A stretch of DNA of 64,000 nucleotides. Origin: Pseudomonadota bacterium. GTDB lineage: Bacteria > Pseudomonadota > Gammaproteobacteria > Acidiferrobacterales > Acidiferrobacteraceae. This document shows positions 18,061 through 27,041 of the stretch, one piece after another. The stretch's first letter is position 1, and every line of letters begins with the position of its first letter. A program made the translations under genes and the position numbers. The DNA is taken from positions 62,001 through 126,000 of the forward strand of contig JAKAXM010000003.1 of assembly GCA_021816625.1 (NCBI GenBank). Reading direction: 5' to 3'. The notes beneath the pieces were generated by a model. That model was not told where the DNA came from. It did not search any database and saw nothing but the letters and a program-made list of their open reading frames with translations.

Positions 18061-18375
18061 AGGCCCCCCGTATAATTATCGCGCCCATCTGCGTGTTCGC
18101 AGCCATCACGTCCGGTCCGAAGCCGGCGCGACTTGGCACCCCGATCGGCAGTGGCCTAACCGATCCTGCCGCTTATGGCAGGTTTAAGTATAGACCTTCA
18201 GCTGTGTGCTGCGGCGCGCCGAGGACTCAGGGCATGCAGGGCCGACACCGTCCATGGTTCTGGCCCGGAAGGCCTAGCGTCGCCCGCTCCCCCTAGGATC
18301 TCGCCCAACCCCTGGGCGGCAATCCGCATGACCCGCTTCCCTCGTCGCCCGGAGTCATTTACAATGCCACGCTTT
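18061..18375. promoter_or_regulatory. Intergenic region; likely tRNA-Ala promoter at its end
   Basis: No gene is seen. TACAAT at 18360-18365, about seven bases before the expected transcript start, is a good -10 element for the tRNA. The -35 position (18337-18342, TTCCCT) is poor. Confidence 0.35.
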
Positions 18376-18451
<76 letters not shown>

Positions 18452-18789
18452 TTCAATCAATCGCTTACGATACACCACGGCCAAAGTGCTTCCGAGGTTG
18501 GTAACCTGGCGTTAACTTCAGGAGCCAAATACGGGGGCCTCTGGTTAGGGCGCGCTCCCTCCCTCCCAGAAGCGGGTTGGGGTCCCGGCGGCCGACCCTG
18601 CGGCGGACAGGGGAGGTGGTGTTGACCGCACCCGTGACATCAAGGCCCCGGCCGACGCGCGGGCTCGCGGGGCATCGAGGAACAGATGGGCCGCGAGGTC
18701 TTCGGCACCGAAGCCGAACACGCCCTTGGCCCGTTATCAGCGCGCGTTGTCTACCGGGACGCGTGGCGCGTCCGCAGGGTCCTGCGTCA

Positions 18790-18954
18790 TCATCGTACCA
18801 AGACGGTATGCTCGCCGAGGGCTATAGCGCGATCACTATTAAGCGCCGCCTGCTGCCTCTGTTCCGCCTCCATAAGATCATCTACCGAGGGGCCGGCGAA
18901 CTCGGAGCGCCCGACGTCGTAACGTACCCCCGCAAAGCTGTGCGGGCGCCATAA
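18790..18954 (+). pseudogene. Remnant of a tyrosine recombinase (core-binding domain)
   Basis: About 55 codons ending in a stop at 18954 contain LAEGYSAITIKRRLLPLFRLHK. This resembles the SAM-like core-binding domain of phage-type integrases (pattern GYS..TIKRRLSAL.RLH). No catalytic domain with the R-H-R-Y residues follows, and the reading frame upstream is not integrase-like. It lies 340 bases downstream of tRNA-Ala, in the position expected for an integrase of a tRNA-targeting island. The call rests on a short similarity recognised by eye. Confidence 0.4.
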
Positions 18955-19130
18955 GTCCTCCGCCGCCCTGCCGCAGAAAGCCGATGACCGGGTCTTCTGA
19001 AAAACCGATTCTTCCTATCCCCTTGCCGTTGGCAGATGGGGTCCTCAATCGGTGTGCTATCGAAAAGCGGAGGATAAGTCGTTCCCACCGAAGGACTTAC
19101 CCAGTTCAAGAGCCTGCCGCTCTCGGTGTG
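18955..19130. other. Rest of the tRNA-Ala to globin interval, no intact gene
   Basis: Together with 18452-18789 this forms about 500 bases without a supported gene around the integrase fragment. I compared the tRNA 3' end by eye with the block and its far edge near 24200-24546 and found no second copy that could mark an attachment site. Confidence 0.4.
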
Positions 19131-19158
19131 CAAAAAGCCGGCCCCTTTCGGGCCGGCT
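19131..19158 (-). terminator. Rho-independent terminator of the globin transcript
   Basis: AGCCGGCC (19136-19143) and GGCCGGCT (19151-19158) form a perfect eight-base stem with a seven-base loop. On the minus strand it is followed by TTTTTG. It lies 25 bases beyond the globin stop, so it ends the DUF3034-globin transcript. Confidence 0.85.
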
Positions 19159-19183
19159 CCAGAACGAACAATCCGAACATCCA

Positions 19184-19621
19184 TTAGCGAGTTACAATCT
19201 GAGACTCCATGGGCGCCAATTTAGAAAGAAGGTTGTTTTGGGCAGCAACCGGAATATGCTGACGGTCCATGCCCTTTATAAGATCCGAAACAAGGGCATT
19301 AAAGGCCGCTTCATTAACACCAAGGCCCCTATGGACGCTGGACATACTGGGGCCGGTGTAGGTGCATGGCCCACCTTCCTCCTGGCAAAACTGGTCAGTC
19401 AGAGCGGATTTAAGAGATGGAATATCTGTCGTGGCAAAATAATGCGATATGCGACTATCCGATAAGACGTAACCGACAAACCTATTAACGACTGCCCTGA
19501 TGCCGGCTTTCTCGCCAAATTGCTGGTAATACGTATTTTTGGCAAAGGCTGATGTAAAAGGTAAAAGCAAAGCTGCAACAACGGCGGCGCGACGGACAAA
19601 ACCTGTACGAACGGTACGCAT
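19184..19621 (-). CDS. Exported group 1 truncated haemoglobin
   Basis: A 145-residue globin with signal peptide (about 1-27, ending in SAFA), so it should act in the periplasm. The 2-on-2 fold is recognisable from YYQQFGEKAGIRAVVNRF, the GGPCTYTG loop and SSVHRGLGV, which supplies proximal His97. Aligned by eye with Mycobacterium TrHbN, the distal positions B10, E7 and E11 are Val49, Leu70 and Leu74, where TrHbN has Tyr, Leu and Gln. The pocket is thus apolar and unlike classic oxygen or NO-detoxifying forms. Cys79 and Cys86 could form a disulfide, in keeping with export. It follows the DUF3034 gene by 28 bases on the same transcript. Confidence 0.88.
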   Translation of the reverse strand: MRTVRTGFVRRAAVVAALLLPFTSAFAKNTYYQQFGEKAGIRAVVNRFVGYVLSDSRISHYFATTDIPSLKSALTDQFCQEEGGPCTYTGPSMSSVHRGLGVNEAAFNALVSDLIKGMDRQHIPVAAQNNLLSKLAPMESQIVTR

Positions 19622-19649
19622 AGCGGTCTCCTTTGAGAAAACGAATCAA

Positions 19650-20651
19650 CTAAAAGCTTGCCGTGATGGACGTGTATAAACCGGACTGGTTCGGGATAGT
19701 GGCGACCTGACCGAGCATCGCGTAAGCGAAAGTCACGGAGAAGTACTTGTTTGGTATATACGCAACGTACAGATCTTTCCACGCATTTGTCTTGCTGAGC
19801 GCATTTCCGGTCGGATTATTGCCCACGAGCTGATTTCGCGGCATCGCCCTGTACTCGCCACCAAGAACGACATGGCGGTTCAAAAATATGCCAGCCGAAA
19901 CCTCCGGCTCGTAATGATATCTGCTATTATTAAACCCTTCGAATCCGAGCAAACCGTTCTGATTAGCACGGGTCGCATCTACGTCGATGTCGAGTAATGT
20001 TGTGTGACCAAAAAGGCCATCAAGCCATATCTTGGTCGCTGCCAGATAATAGCTTGTACCCTGACTCTTGCTGCCTAGAACCCCGAGAAGGCTCGATCCT
20101 CCTCCAAATCCGAGGTTATCATTGCGGTGATACTGCACCCCTAGTGCAACCTGAGGGAGCCAGGTGTTCTGTTGATACACTGCATTACCAAACAAGCGGA
20201 CCTTAAGGCCTACGATGTCTTGACTCAAATCGGCCCCGTTCTGGAACGGGGCATTGCTGCCTGCGGGGGCACCTAATTCGGTGTCCAGGAAATTGGCCGT
20301 ATTACCGAGACCGAGCGTCTGCTTCGTCAGCGATATCTCAACACGATTAGCGATACCAACAGACCCCCCATACGCATTGAAGATGTAATTGGAGGTTGCC
20401 AGATTGGTATAAAATGCGGTGTATCCGATTTGCTCATTGTCTCCGTATCCGCCAATGAGGGCCCACGGAACAATGCCGCCCCCGGCGGCGCCACTGACCG
20501 TCGTAACGCCTCCTGTCCCTAATATCCTTCCTTCCCCAAAGACTCCGGCGTGTGCCTGACGCATACCCAAGGTCAAACTCCCCCCGACGATGGTGGCGAG
20601 CACGGCCAGCCCTACCGTGCCGCTTAGCACCTGAAGTGGTTTTTTTCTCAT
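19650..20651 (-). CDS. DUF3034 family protein, probable outer-membrane beta-barrel
   Basis: 333 residues with a long signal peptide (about 1-35, ending AHA). The mature protein has the DUF3034 pattern: glycine-rich start GRILGTGGVTTVSGAAGGGIVPWALIGGYG, then alternating hydrophobic strands such as VEISLTKQTLGLG, LFGHTTLLDIDVDATRANQN and HVVLGGEYRAMP, ending TSITASF. The terminal Phe and strand pattern suggest an outer-membrane barrel. The family's function is unknown. It is the first gene of the globin transcript and faces the ECF sigma gene across 247 bases, which suggests joint regulation. A GAGGAC ribosome site precedes the ATG. Confidence 0.82.
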   Translation of the reverse strand: MRKKPLQVLSGTVGLAVLATIVGGSLTLGMRQAHAGVFGEGRILGTGGVTTVSGAAGGGIVPWALIGGYGDNEQIGYTAFYTNLATSNYIFNAYGGSVGIANRVEISLTKQTLGLGNTANFLDTELGAPAGSNAPFQNGADLSQDIVGLKVRLFGNAVYQQNTWLPQVALGVQYHRNDNLGFGGGSSLLGVLGSKSQGTSYYLAATKIWLDGLFGHTTLLDIDVDATRANQNGLLGFEGFNNSRYHYEPEVSAGIFLNRHVVLGGEYRAMPRNQLVGNNPTGNALSKTNAWKDLYVAYIPNKYFSVTFAYAMLGQVATIPNQSGLYTSITASF

Positions 20652-20898
20652 CTCGAATGTCCTCAGCAGTTAAAGGCGCGATGTGGCCTGGTTGGCCCAA
20701 GAGGCCTTTCCCCCAGTCCGCCCCTCGATTACGCGTGAGGCCAGCTTTTAGATTCACGCACTATCAACTCAATTCGCAAACACACAACCGGCGCCTAGTT
20801 TTTGCTTCCGCAGCCGTTGACGCGGCCTACAAGGGCTTGCCCCAAGCAAGGCGGGTCTCTATGCTGATAACCCTTCTCACACCATAGGCCTATTCGGA
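20652..20898. promoter_or_regulatory. Divergent promoter region between DUF3034 and ECF sigma genes
   Basis: The 247-base interval must hold promoters in both directions. No convincing sigma-70 promoter is visible. The neighbouring sigma factor may read one or both promoters, as ECF factors commonly autoregulate (inference). Confidence 0.4.
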
Positions 20899-21465
20899 TT
20901 GTCTGAGCCTCTCGTCAGTGCCCCCGGCGCGGATGAAATACCGGAACTAATGGCCCGCATTCAAGACGGTAACCAATCTGCGCTCCACCAGTTGTATTCT
21001 TTAACGGCGCCGAAACTCTTTGCTGTCGCCCTACGTATAGTCAAGAGACGGGAGCTTGCGGAGGACGTGGTTCAAGACGCCTTTGTCCGTATTTGGCGGA
21101 ACTGTCGCGATTACAGCCCGGAAAAAGGATCCGTATGGGGATGGATTGCAACGATTGTGCGTAATGGGGCTATCGACTGCGTGCGTCGGGACCGGGAAAT
21201 TTTGGTGGATCCCGAGGAGAGCCTATGGGAACGCCCAGACCCGGGCGATGGGCCGCTGCGCACCATTTTGCGTCGTGAAGAGGCAAGAAGCATAAAAAGA
21301 TGCCTAGATCAACTACCGAAGGACCAACGGCAAGCGATTCTGGTAGCCTATTACGAAGGATATACTCACGACGCGATTGCCGAACGTCTCGGTGCCCCTT
21401 TAGGGACGATCAAGACATGGATACGTCGCGGTCTCTTACGCATTAAAGAGTGTCTGCAATCATGA
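20899..21465 (+). CDS. ECF-type RNA polymerase sigma factor (SigK/RskA group)
   Basis: A 188-residue alternative sigma factor. Region 2 runs about 25-95 (HQLYSLTAPKLFAVALRIVK, AEDVVQDAFVRIWRN) and region 4 about 125-185 (LPKDQRQAILVAYYEGYTHDAIAERL, LGTIKTWIRRGL). Region 3 is absent, as in ECF factors. It overlaps the anti-sigma gene in an ATGA arrangement, a common sign of stoichiometric production. The start is uncertain: TTG at 20899 gives the full length, while ATG at 20950 lacks 17 residues and keeps both domains. The likely regulon includes the divergent DUF3034-globin genes. Confidence 0.9.
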   Translation: MSEPLVSAPGADEIPELMARIQDGNQSALHQLYSLTAPKLFAVALRIVKRRELAEDVVQDAFVRIWRNCRDYSPEKGSVWGWIATIVRNGAIDCVRRDREILVDPEESLWERPDPGDGPLRTILRREEARSIKRCLDQLPKDQRQAILVAYYEGYTHDAIAERLGAPLGTIKTWIRRGLLRIKECLQS

Positions 21466-22160
21466 AGCTGGCAAATAAAGATCTACAGATCATGTTGGCC
21501 GGAGAGTATGTTGTAGGAACGCTGACAGGTCGGGCCCGCCGCCGCTTCGAAAGGCTCCTAAAAACACGCGTAGATCTCCGCGCCGCCGTGAAAGAATGGG
21601 AGCAAGACCTGTCACCCCTCACGCTCGACGTACAGCCTATGAGCCCACCCCCTGCGCTATGGGGAAAAATCGCCAAAGAAATCGGCGGCGATGGCGTTCG
21701 CACGAAGGCGCGCCAAAAGGTCAACATATGGCCGGGGATAGCCCTAGCCGCCAGCCTGACCGCCGCGACTTTTGCGGGTCTGTTTGCGGCCAATTTGAGC
21801 CGCCAGCAACAACCCCTTTACGTCGCCATCCTCGGAAGCAGCGCAAATCCAGCGTGGGTCATGACACTGGTCCACGGGGGCCGGACGCTCGACGTGTCTG
21901 CTGTCCATCCTATCCCCTCTAAAGGTCATAGCTATCAATTGTGGATGCTGCCGGGAAAAGGACAGCCACCTCAATCCCTAGGTCTCTTGCCGGTCCGAGC
22001 CGACTCCACCATTCATGTTAGGATTCCATCCAATCTCCGCCTGGCATCAGCTCAAGGGCTCGCAGTCAGCCTGGAGCCCCCCAAAGGCTCCCCTCTTGCA
22101 GGCCCGAGCGGTCCCGTCGTTTATCAGGCCGTCTGGCTGCATATCGTACAGTCCAGTTGA
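21462..22160 (+). CDS. RskA-family anti-sigma factor
   Basis: A membrane anti-sigma factor of 232 residues. The cytoplasmic N-terminal domain (1-88) begins with the AGEYVVGTLTGRARRRFERLL helix. A single membrane helix lies at about 90-111. The periplasmic RskA domain follows, ending in LAVSLEPPKGSPLAGPSGPVVYQ. There is no zinc HxxxCxxC motif, so it is not a ZAS redox sensor. The periplasmic domain would sense an envelope signal and release the sigma factor by proteolysis, as known for RskA. It is translationally coupled to the sigma gene. Confidence 0.9.
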   Translation: MKLANKDLQIMLAGEYVVGTLTGRARRRFERLLKTRVDLRAAVKEWEQDLSPLTLDVQPMSPPPALWGKIAKEIGGDGVRTKARQKVNIWPGIALAASLTAATFAGLFAANLSRQQQPLYVAILGSSANPAWVMTLVHGGRTLDVSAVHPIPSKGHSYQLWMLPGKGQPPQSLGLLPVRADSTIHVRIPSNLRLASAQGLAVSLEPPKGSPLAGPSGPVVYQAVWLHIVQSS

Positions 22161-22222
22161 ATCTAAAAACGTGCGCCCCCCCGTACTAAGGTCAGTCGTT
22201 CCGATCATTCATCAGGGGGGTT

Positions 22223-22507
22223 ATGGCTACGACGGCACCCACATTGCCTATCATAAGCGCGCAAGACGATGTCCATGTCAAGCGGCGCCGCGACTTTTTA
22301 AAGCAGCGTGGTGCATTAGGCTTTGCAACGATCGCCTTGGCCGTGAGAGGTCTGGGCCTGGATGAGCGCAGACCAAATCCGCGAGTACAGAAGCGTATAC
22401 CCCCGGCCAACGGGTGCTCGCAGGTGGGCCGGCCGGGCTCCCGTCGTCAGGGGTCCCCGAATTTACCGATCTTTTGGAAAAGCGGCCAGACGCACACCGA
22501 CGCTTGA
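22223..22507 (+). CDS. Short Tat-signal-like protein, probably frameshifted
   Basis: A strong AGGGGGG site precedes the ATG. The N terminus contains KRRRDFLKQ followed by a hydrophobic stretch (GALGFATIALAVRGLG), which matches a twin-arginine export signal with RRDFLK. After about residue 52 this frame turns into low-quality sequence and stops at 94 residues. A second frame stays open across the same DNA and gives a more protein-like end, GVPEFTDLLEKRPDAHRRLR, to a stop at 22540-22542. One frameshift would join them. Function is unknown. It follows the anti-sigma gene and may belong to the same transcript. Confidence 0.4.
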   Translation: MATTAPTLPIISAQDDVHVKRRRDFLKQRGALGFATIALAVRGLGLDERRPNPRVQKRIPPANGCSQVGRPGSRRQGSPNLPIFWKSGQTHTDA

Positions 22508-22705
22508 GGCAAATTTCTAATCGGCGGATCGAGATTCTATGAGGCGCGCAAAAAATCTGGTGCGATTGTCCTTAGCGTCGAATCAGCCAACCCGCAGCCG
22601 GGCACGATCCCCCGTCCCTATAGACGCTCGGCATAAAAGAGGGGCCTGCGGCGTGCGCGTCCCATGCATCAATTGCCTATACTCGCTCTAGGAAGGCCAT
22701 TCAAA

Positions 22706-24193
22706 ATGACAGCACTCATGGCGAAATCCGCTCAATCCGGTCTGAAACGCGATACAGATCTTGAGGGGTATGCCGACGCACGCATAATGCGTATGACGGA
22801 TATTGTGAGCGCAATCAGCTACGCGCTGGATCTCACAGAGGGGCAACCTCCAGGCCATTGTCTGCGGTGCTGCGCCATCGGCCTATCCGTTGGAAAATCT
22901 GTGGGTCTGACGCAAGGCCACTTATCCAATCTTTACTATACAATCCTTCTGAAAGACGCCGGCTGTAGCAGTAATGCGGCGCGGCTGTGGGAGCTTTACG
23001 GAGGCGATGACCGAGAGATAAAGAATGACTTTAAGACGACGGACTCTCAAAGTCTCGCCCAGATGGCTAAGTTCATTTTGCGACATGCCGGACCTGGTGA
23101 GGCGCTGAAACAACGTCTCAAGCGTGTTCTGCATATCACTTACCGCGGCCGCGACTTAGCCACGGAACTGGTCCGTAGCCGCTGCGAGCGCGGCGCAGAC
23201 ATCGCTCGCCAGTGCGGGTTTAATGACGCTGTAGCTTTAGGTATTCAATCCCTTGACGAACACTGGAACGGTAACGGGCGCCCTAATGGACTTCATGGCA
23301 TAACGATCCCTATAGAGGCACGCATTGCTTTACTGGCCCAGGTAGCGGACGTTTTCCACAGTGTAGGAGGTCCCGAGAGGGCCTTAAAGGAAATTCAAGG
23401 GCGCGCCGGAACCTGGTTCGATCCGGAACTTGTCGCCGCCTTCAAGATTCTCGCCAGACGCCCAGGCTTCTGGCAACCCCTCGTTTCCCCTAACATAGAG
23501 GAGCATGTGCGACGGCTAGAGCCGGAAACACACGTTGTTTTTGTTGACGAAAACCGGCTCGATACCATCGCTAATGCCTTCGCTCAGGTCGTAGACGCGA
23601 AAAGCACCTTTACGTCTGGCCATAGCCACAGAGTGGCCGCGTATGCCGATACAATCGCCCTACACAAAGGACTTGCTCCCAATAGGCGACGTTGGCTCAA
23701 ACGCGGCGCGCTCCTTCACGACGTTGGCAAGCTCGGTGTGAGTAACAGTATTTTAGATAAGCCCGGGCGGCTCACGGAGCGCGAATGGATCTCTGTTCGC
23801 GCGCACGCCCGCCTCTCGGAAGACATTATCGGGCGGATCGCGGCTCTTGCGGACATCGCCCCCATAGCTGGCGCTCATCATGAAAGACTTGACGGCAAGG
23901 GGTACCCACGCGGGCTTGCCAGTGACGCTATCGGTCTCGAAACCCGTATCATTACCGTAGCGGACATCTTCGATGCCCTGACGGCCCAGCGCCCTTACCG
24001 AGACGCCATGCCCCTACAGCAGGCCCTGGCCGTCATGACGGAGATGCGAGGGACGGCAATCGATGAGGGTTGCCTGGCCGCCCTAAAGGCGGCCCTTAGC
24101 GACGGCACAATCGCCCTTTCTCCCAGAAAAGAATGGGGGACGCAGGACGGGGCGGTCCTTCATTCCTCGGTGGCGCTCAAGGCGGCGAACTAA
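22706..24193 (+). CDS. Tandem HD-GYP protein, one degenerate and one intact domain
   Basis: A 495-residue protein probably hydrolysing cyclic di-GMP. The C-terminal HD-GYP domain (about 275-480) keeps all hallmarks: SGHSHRVA, LLHDVGKLG (His338, Asp339), HHERLDGKGYP (His391, His392) and TVADIFDALTAQRPYR. The N-terminal half is a second, degenerate copy: LLKDAGCSSNA replaces the HD motif and EHWNGNGRPNG the GYP motif. It could act as a sensory or dimerising part. The ATG at 22706 has an AGGAAGG site nine bases upstream; an ATG 14 codons earlier has none. It is the last gene of the AT-richer block. Confidence 0.87.
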   Translation: MTALMAKSAQSGLKRDTDLEGYADARIMRMTDIVSAISYALDLTEGQPPGHCLRCCAIGLSVGKSVGLTQGHLSNLYYTILLKDAGCSSNAARLWELYGGDDREIKNDFKTTDSQSLAQMAKFILRHAGPGEALKQRLKRVLHITYRGRDLATELVRSRCERGADIARQCGFNDAVALGIQSLDEHWNGNGRPNGLHGITIPIEARIALLAQVADVFHSVGGPERALKEIQGRAGTWFDPELVAAFKILARRPGFWQPLVSPNIEEHVRRLEPETHVVFVDENRLDTIANAFAQVVDAKSTFTSGHSHRVAAYADTIALHKGLAPNRRRWLKRGALLHDVGKLGVSNSILDKPGRLTEREWISVRAHARLSEDIIGRIAALADIAPIAGAHHERLDGKGYPRGLASDAIGLETRIITVADIFDALTAQRPYRDAMPLQQALAVMTEMRGTAIDEGCLAALKAALSDGTIALSPRKEWGTQDGAVLHSSVALKAAN

Positions 24194-24546
24194 GTCCGAG
24201 GGCCGCTTACGACGATCTTGGGCCGCGCCACTGATCAAGATCATAGACCCTCAACCGGCAGACCGGGTCGCACGCTGTGGCGAAGGGGCCTCTACGGCCC
24301 GCCACGTAACACGTTCAACCTATGAAATGAATGAGCGTCCGGCAAAACAACGCTGTTATAAGCACCCCGCCAAAGGCCCCCACAGGCATCCGCTGGCGCG
24401 CGTCTACCGCAACATTGGTAGACGCTTTGAAGTTCGGGTGTCGGACCTGGCGATCGAAGCGCCCGCAGGAAGCCTCGTCTCGAGGCGGCCCCGCAGGCAA
24501 GGTGTGTCGCTCAGACCGCGTTCGCGGGCTTCGCCCAGGTTGAGCC
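24194..24546. other. Intergenic region between convergent genes
   Basis: No gene is seen. A short hairpin GGGCC-tctac-GGCCC lies at 24286-24300 but lacks a T tract. The composition returns to high GC here, so this is the probable right edge of the accessory block. Confidence 0.4.
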
Positions 24547-27000
24547 CTAAAACTTCGTGCTCAGGGACACCTCGAAGGATCGGGGCGCGCCCGGCTCGCT
24601 GAGCAGTTGTCCGGCCACTCCGTAATACCCGCCGCTGCTTATGTATTCGTAGGCGTTGTATTGCTTATTGAGCAGGTTGTAGATGCCAACACTGATGTTG
24701 ACTCGGTGCACATCAGCACCCAGATCACTGTGGCCTACGGCAATCTTCAGGGCCGCGTTCCAGATCCCGAATGGCGGAAGTTTTTGTCTTGTGGGTGCAT
24801 TGGTGTTGTTGTTGTATATGTCCTGGGCACCCGTGTATTGCCACCAGAGGCTTGGGGTATAAACGACACCGCTTTGGTACATGGCGTAGGATGCCCCAAT
24901 ATTGGCGGTCTCCGCTGGCACGTTCGACACCGGAAGACCGTCGTAGGATCCTCCGCTGGGCGTTGTATATTGCGAATACCGAGCGCGTTCGAAACTTACG
25001 TTGGCGAACACGTGTAGCGTGTAGATGGGATTGTCATCGGCGTAGATGTTGACGCCGCTGAAGCGCGACGATCCCGATGCGAAGAGGCTATAAAGGTGGC
25101 TTACCACCGGTATTGGTATGATCTCATTCGTGTCATCGAGATTGTAGTAGTTGGCTCCGAATGCGGCGTTCTTCAGGAGCCCATCGTGGCGCACATAACC
25201 TTTCAGGCCGACCTGGTACTGCGTGGACTTCTGAGGTGCCAGCGAACTTGCCAATAGGTGGGCGTAGGTGCCGGTGGCGCCGGCGGGCGCTTTGTATGCC
25301 GTCGAATAATTGGCATAGAGCGCCAGACCTTTTGTGAGTTGCCAGTTAGCGCCGAGCGATGGCTCAAGTTCACTGAACGTAGTCGATGAGTTCGGTGCAT
25401 TGTTGCCCCCGGTGCCGTCACCGTTTGTGCCGATCTGGTCTGTTACGTTGATCGGGAATTCCGACGCGGCGTTATTGACGAAATTGGTCTGGAAGCTCAC
25501 GACGCGGATGCCCGGGGTTATGCGCAGGGCGCGCAGGGGCTGGATGTCGTCTTGAATAAAGGCAGCGAGATCCGTCATATAAAGGTAGGAGTCGTGGTAA
25601 TGGCTGGGCAGCGACATGCTGTAGTTGACCGCCTGCCCATTGACCGTCGCGTTGCTGCCGGCGTTGGGCCCATAGGCATATTGGGCAGGCAGGGCGGGGT
25701 TGTAGAACTCGAGAAGCGAGGCATACTTGCTGGTTAAGTAATATCCGCCAGTCGAGATATCGTTGTAGGGGGCGCGGATATCGAAGTACAGCTTGTCGCC
25801 ATAAGTGTCGCTGGTCGTGTAGTAATACTGATCGAGGACGTTGTTGTTGTTGCCGTAGTTGTCGTAGTGCAGGTGCTCTCTATGGCCGTAACGGTACCAT
25901 ATGAGGTTATGCATGGTAATGTCCTGCGACACGTGCGACACGAATCGCGAGTAGAGTAACTCGGTGCTGACGATGCTCTGCTTCCAGTATTCGCTGTACG
26001 GCAAGGTTGTGTAGAACCCGGTCGTCTGCTGGCTATAGAGTGGCCCCGGATTCACCGCACCGGTCGCGGGATTGACGCCATTGACGGTAACGTTCGGATT
26101 TGGGCTTACCGGAATGGGCAGGGGCCGATAGGATTCGGCGCGGGCGTCGTAGGCCCCAAAGCTTACATGGCCGCCATGAAAGGTTTTGCGGAATTTGGCG
26201 TAGTAGGCATGGTTTTTTGAGGGGTTGTCGAACCCGTAACCATGGAGGTAGTTACCGTCGCCCTTGGTGACGCCACCGGCCACGACCCCGGACCAACCGT
26301 CGCCCATTGTGCCTGTCTGGACGCGGAAATTTTCTCCGTAAGTGCCGAAGCTTCCGGCAAACGCCCCAATGGTCGCACTGAAATGCCGGCTGGGCTGGAT
26401 GGGGCTTAGGTTCACGGCCCCTCCGATGTTGTTGTACCAGCGGTTTACCGCGTAACCCGGCCCGTAGGTTACGGACATGGCCTGTATCAAGGAAAGCTGC
26501 GGGACTTCGGAGGCCTGCCAGACCGTGTAGGCGGGATCTATCATCGGTACGCCGTCGAAGGTCACCATGACCGTGCCGTCATTGGCATTGCCGGCGATAT
26601 TGCCCCAGCCGGTCTTCATACCGTTGATACTGATGCTAGAGCGCGGCGCGCCGGTAACGCCTTCGGCCATGACATTCACCCCCGGCGCGACGGCGAGCGC
26701 CTGGGCGGCTCCGTTTGCGGGACCTGCGACTGCCATCTGCTTTTTGCCGATCACCTTGATCGACTGGGTGGACTTGAAGACCTGTTTTTTTGTAGGCGTC
26801 CCCTCCAGCGTATTCAAGGCGCGCGAACCCGCCGAGACGTTGCCGACGTTGATGGGGGTGGCGCCGGACTGTGGGGCGGCGGTGCTGGTTTGAGTGGCGG
26901 CCTTGGCGGCCGCGGTTGCGCACAGGAAGGCGAGCGCAAAAAGGTGTAGCGCAGGACGTGGGGTAAGGGCCTTGCGATCGCCGCGGGGTGTTACGGGCAT
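24547..27000 (-). CDS. TonB-dependent outer-membrane receptor
   Basis: An 817-residue receptor for uptake of a bound substrate across the outer membrane. It has a signal peptide to about residue 34, a plug domain (about 75-190, with GAPRSSISINGMKTGWGN, VMVTFDGVPM and the GPGYAVNRWYNNIGGAVNLS end) and a 22-strand barrel finishing in SFEVSLSTKF. The barrel is rich in Tyr, Asn and Gly and poor in charge. The ATG at 27000 follows AGGAGA; an ATG 15 codons earlier would overlap the upstream gene. The preceding regulator gene on the same strand probably controls it. Substrate cannot be named, and a metal-siderophore or other organic ligand is possible. Confidence 0.9.
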   Translation of the reverse strand: MPVTPRGDRKALTPRPALHLFALAFLCATAAAKAATQTSTAAPQSGATPINVGNVSAGSRALNTLEGTPTKKQVFKSTQSIKVIGKKQMAVAGPANGAAQALAVAPGVNVMAEGVTGAPRSSISINGMKTGWGNIAGNANDGTVMVTFDGVPMIDPAYTVWQASEVPQLSLIQAMSVTYGPGYAVNRWYNNIGGAVNLSPIQPSRHFSATIGAFAGSFGTYGENFRVQTGTMGDGWSGVVAGGVTKGDGNYLHGYGFDNPSKNHAYYAKFRKTFHGGHVSFGAYDARAESYRPLPIPVSPNPNVTVNGVNPATGAVNPGPLYSQQTTGFYTTLPYSEYWKQSIVSTELLYSRFVSHVSQDITMHNLIWYRYGHREHLHYDNYGNNNNVLDQYYYTTSDTYGDKLYFDIRAPYNDISTGGYYLTSKYASLLEFYNPALPAQYAYGPNAGSNATVNGQAVNYSMSLPSHYHDSYLYMTDLAAFIQDDIQPLRALRITPGIRVVSFQTNFVNNAASEFPINVTDQIGTNGDGTGGNNAPNSSTTFSELEPSLGANWQLTKGLALYANYSTAYKAPAGATGTYAHLLASSLAPQKSTQYQVGLKGYVRHDGLLKNAAFGANYYNLDDTNEIIPIPVVSHLYSLFASGSSRFSGVNIYADDNPIYTLHVFANVSFERARYSQYTTPSGGSYDGLPVSNVPAETANIGASYAMYQSGVVYTPSLWWQYTGAQDIYNNNTNAPTRQKLPPFGIWNAALKIAVGHSDLGADVHRVNISVGIYNLLNKQYNAYEYISSGGYYGVAGQLLSEPGAPRSFEVSLSTKF

Positions 27001-27041
27001 GACGGAATCTCCTGGGTCAAGGTGAAGGGATGTGCTCGGAT

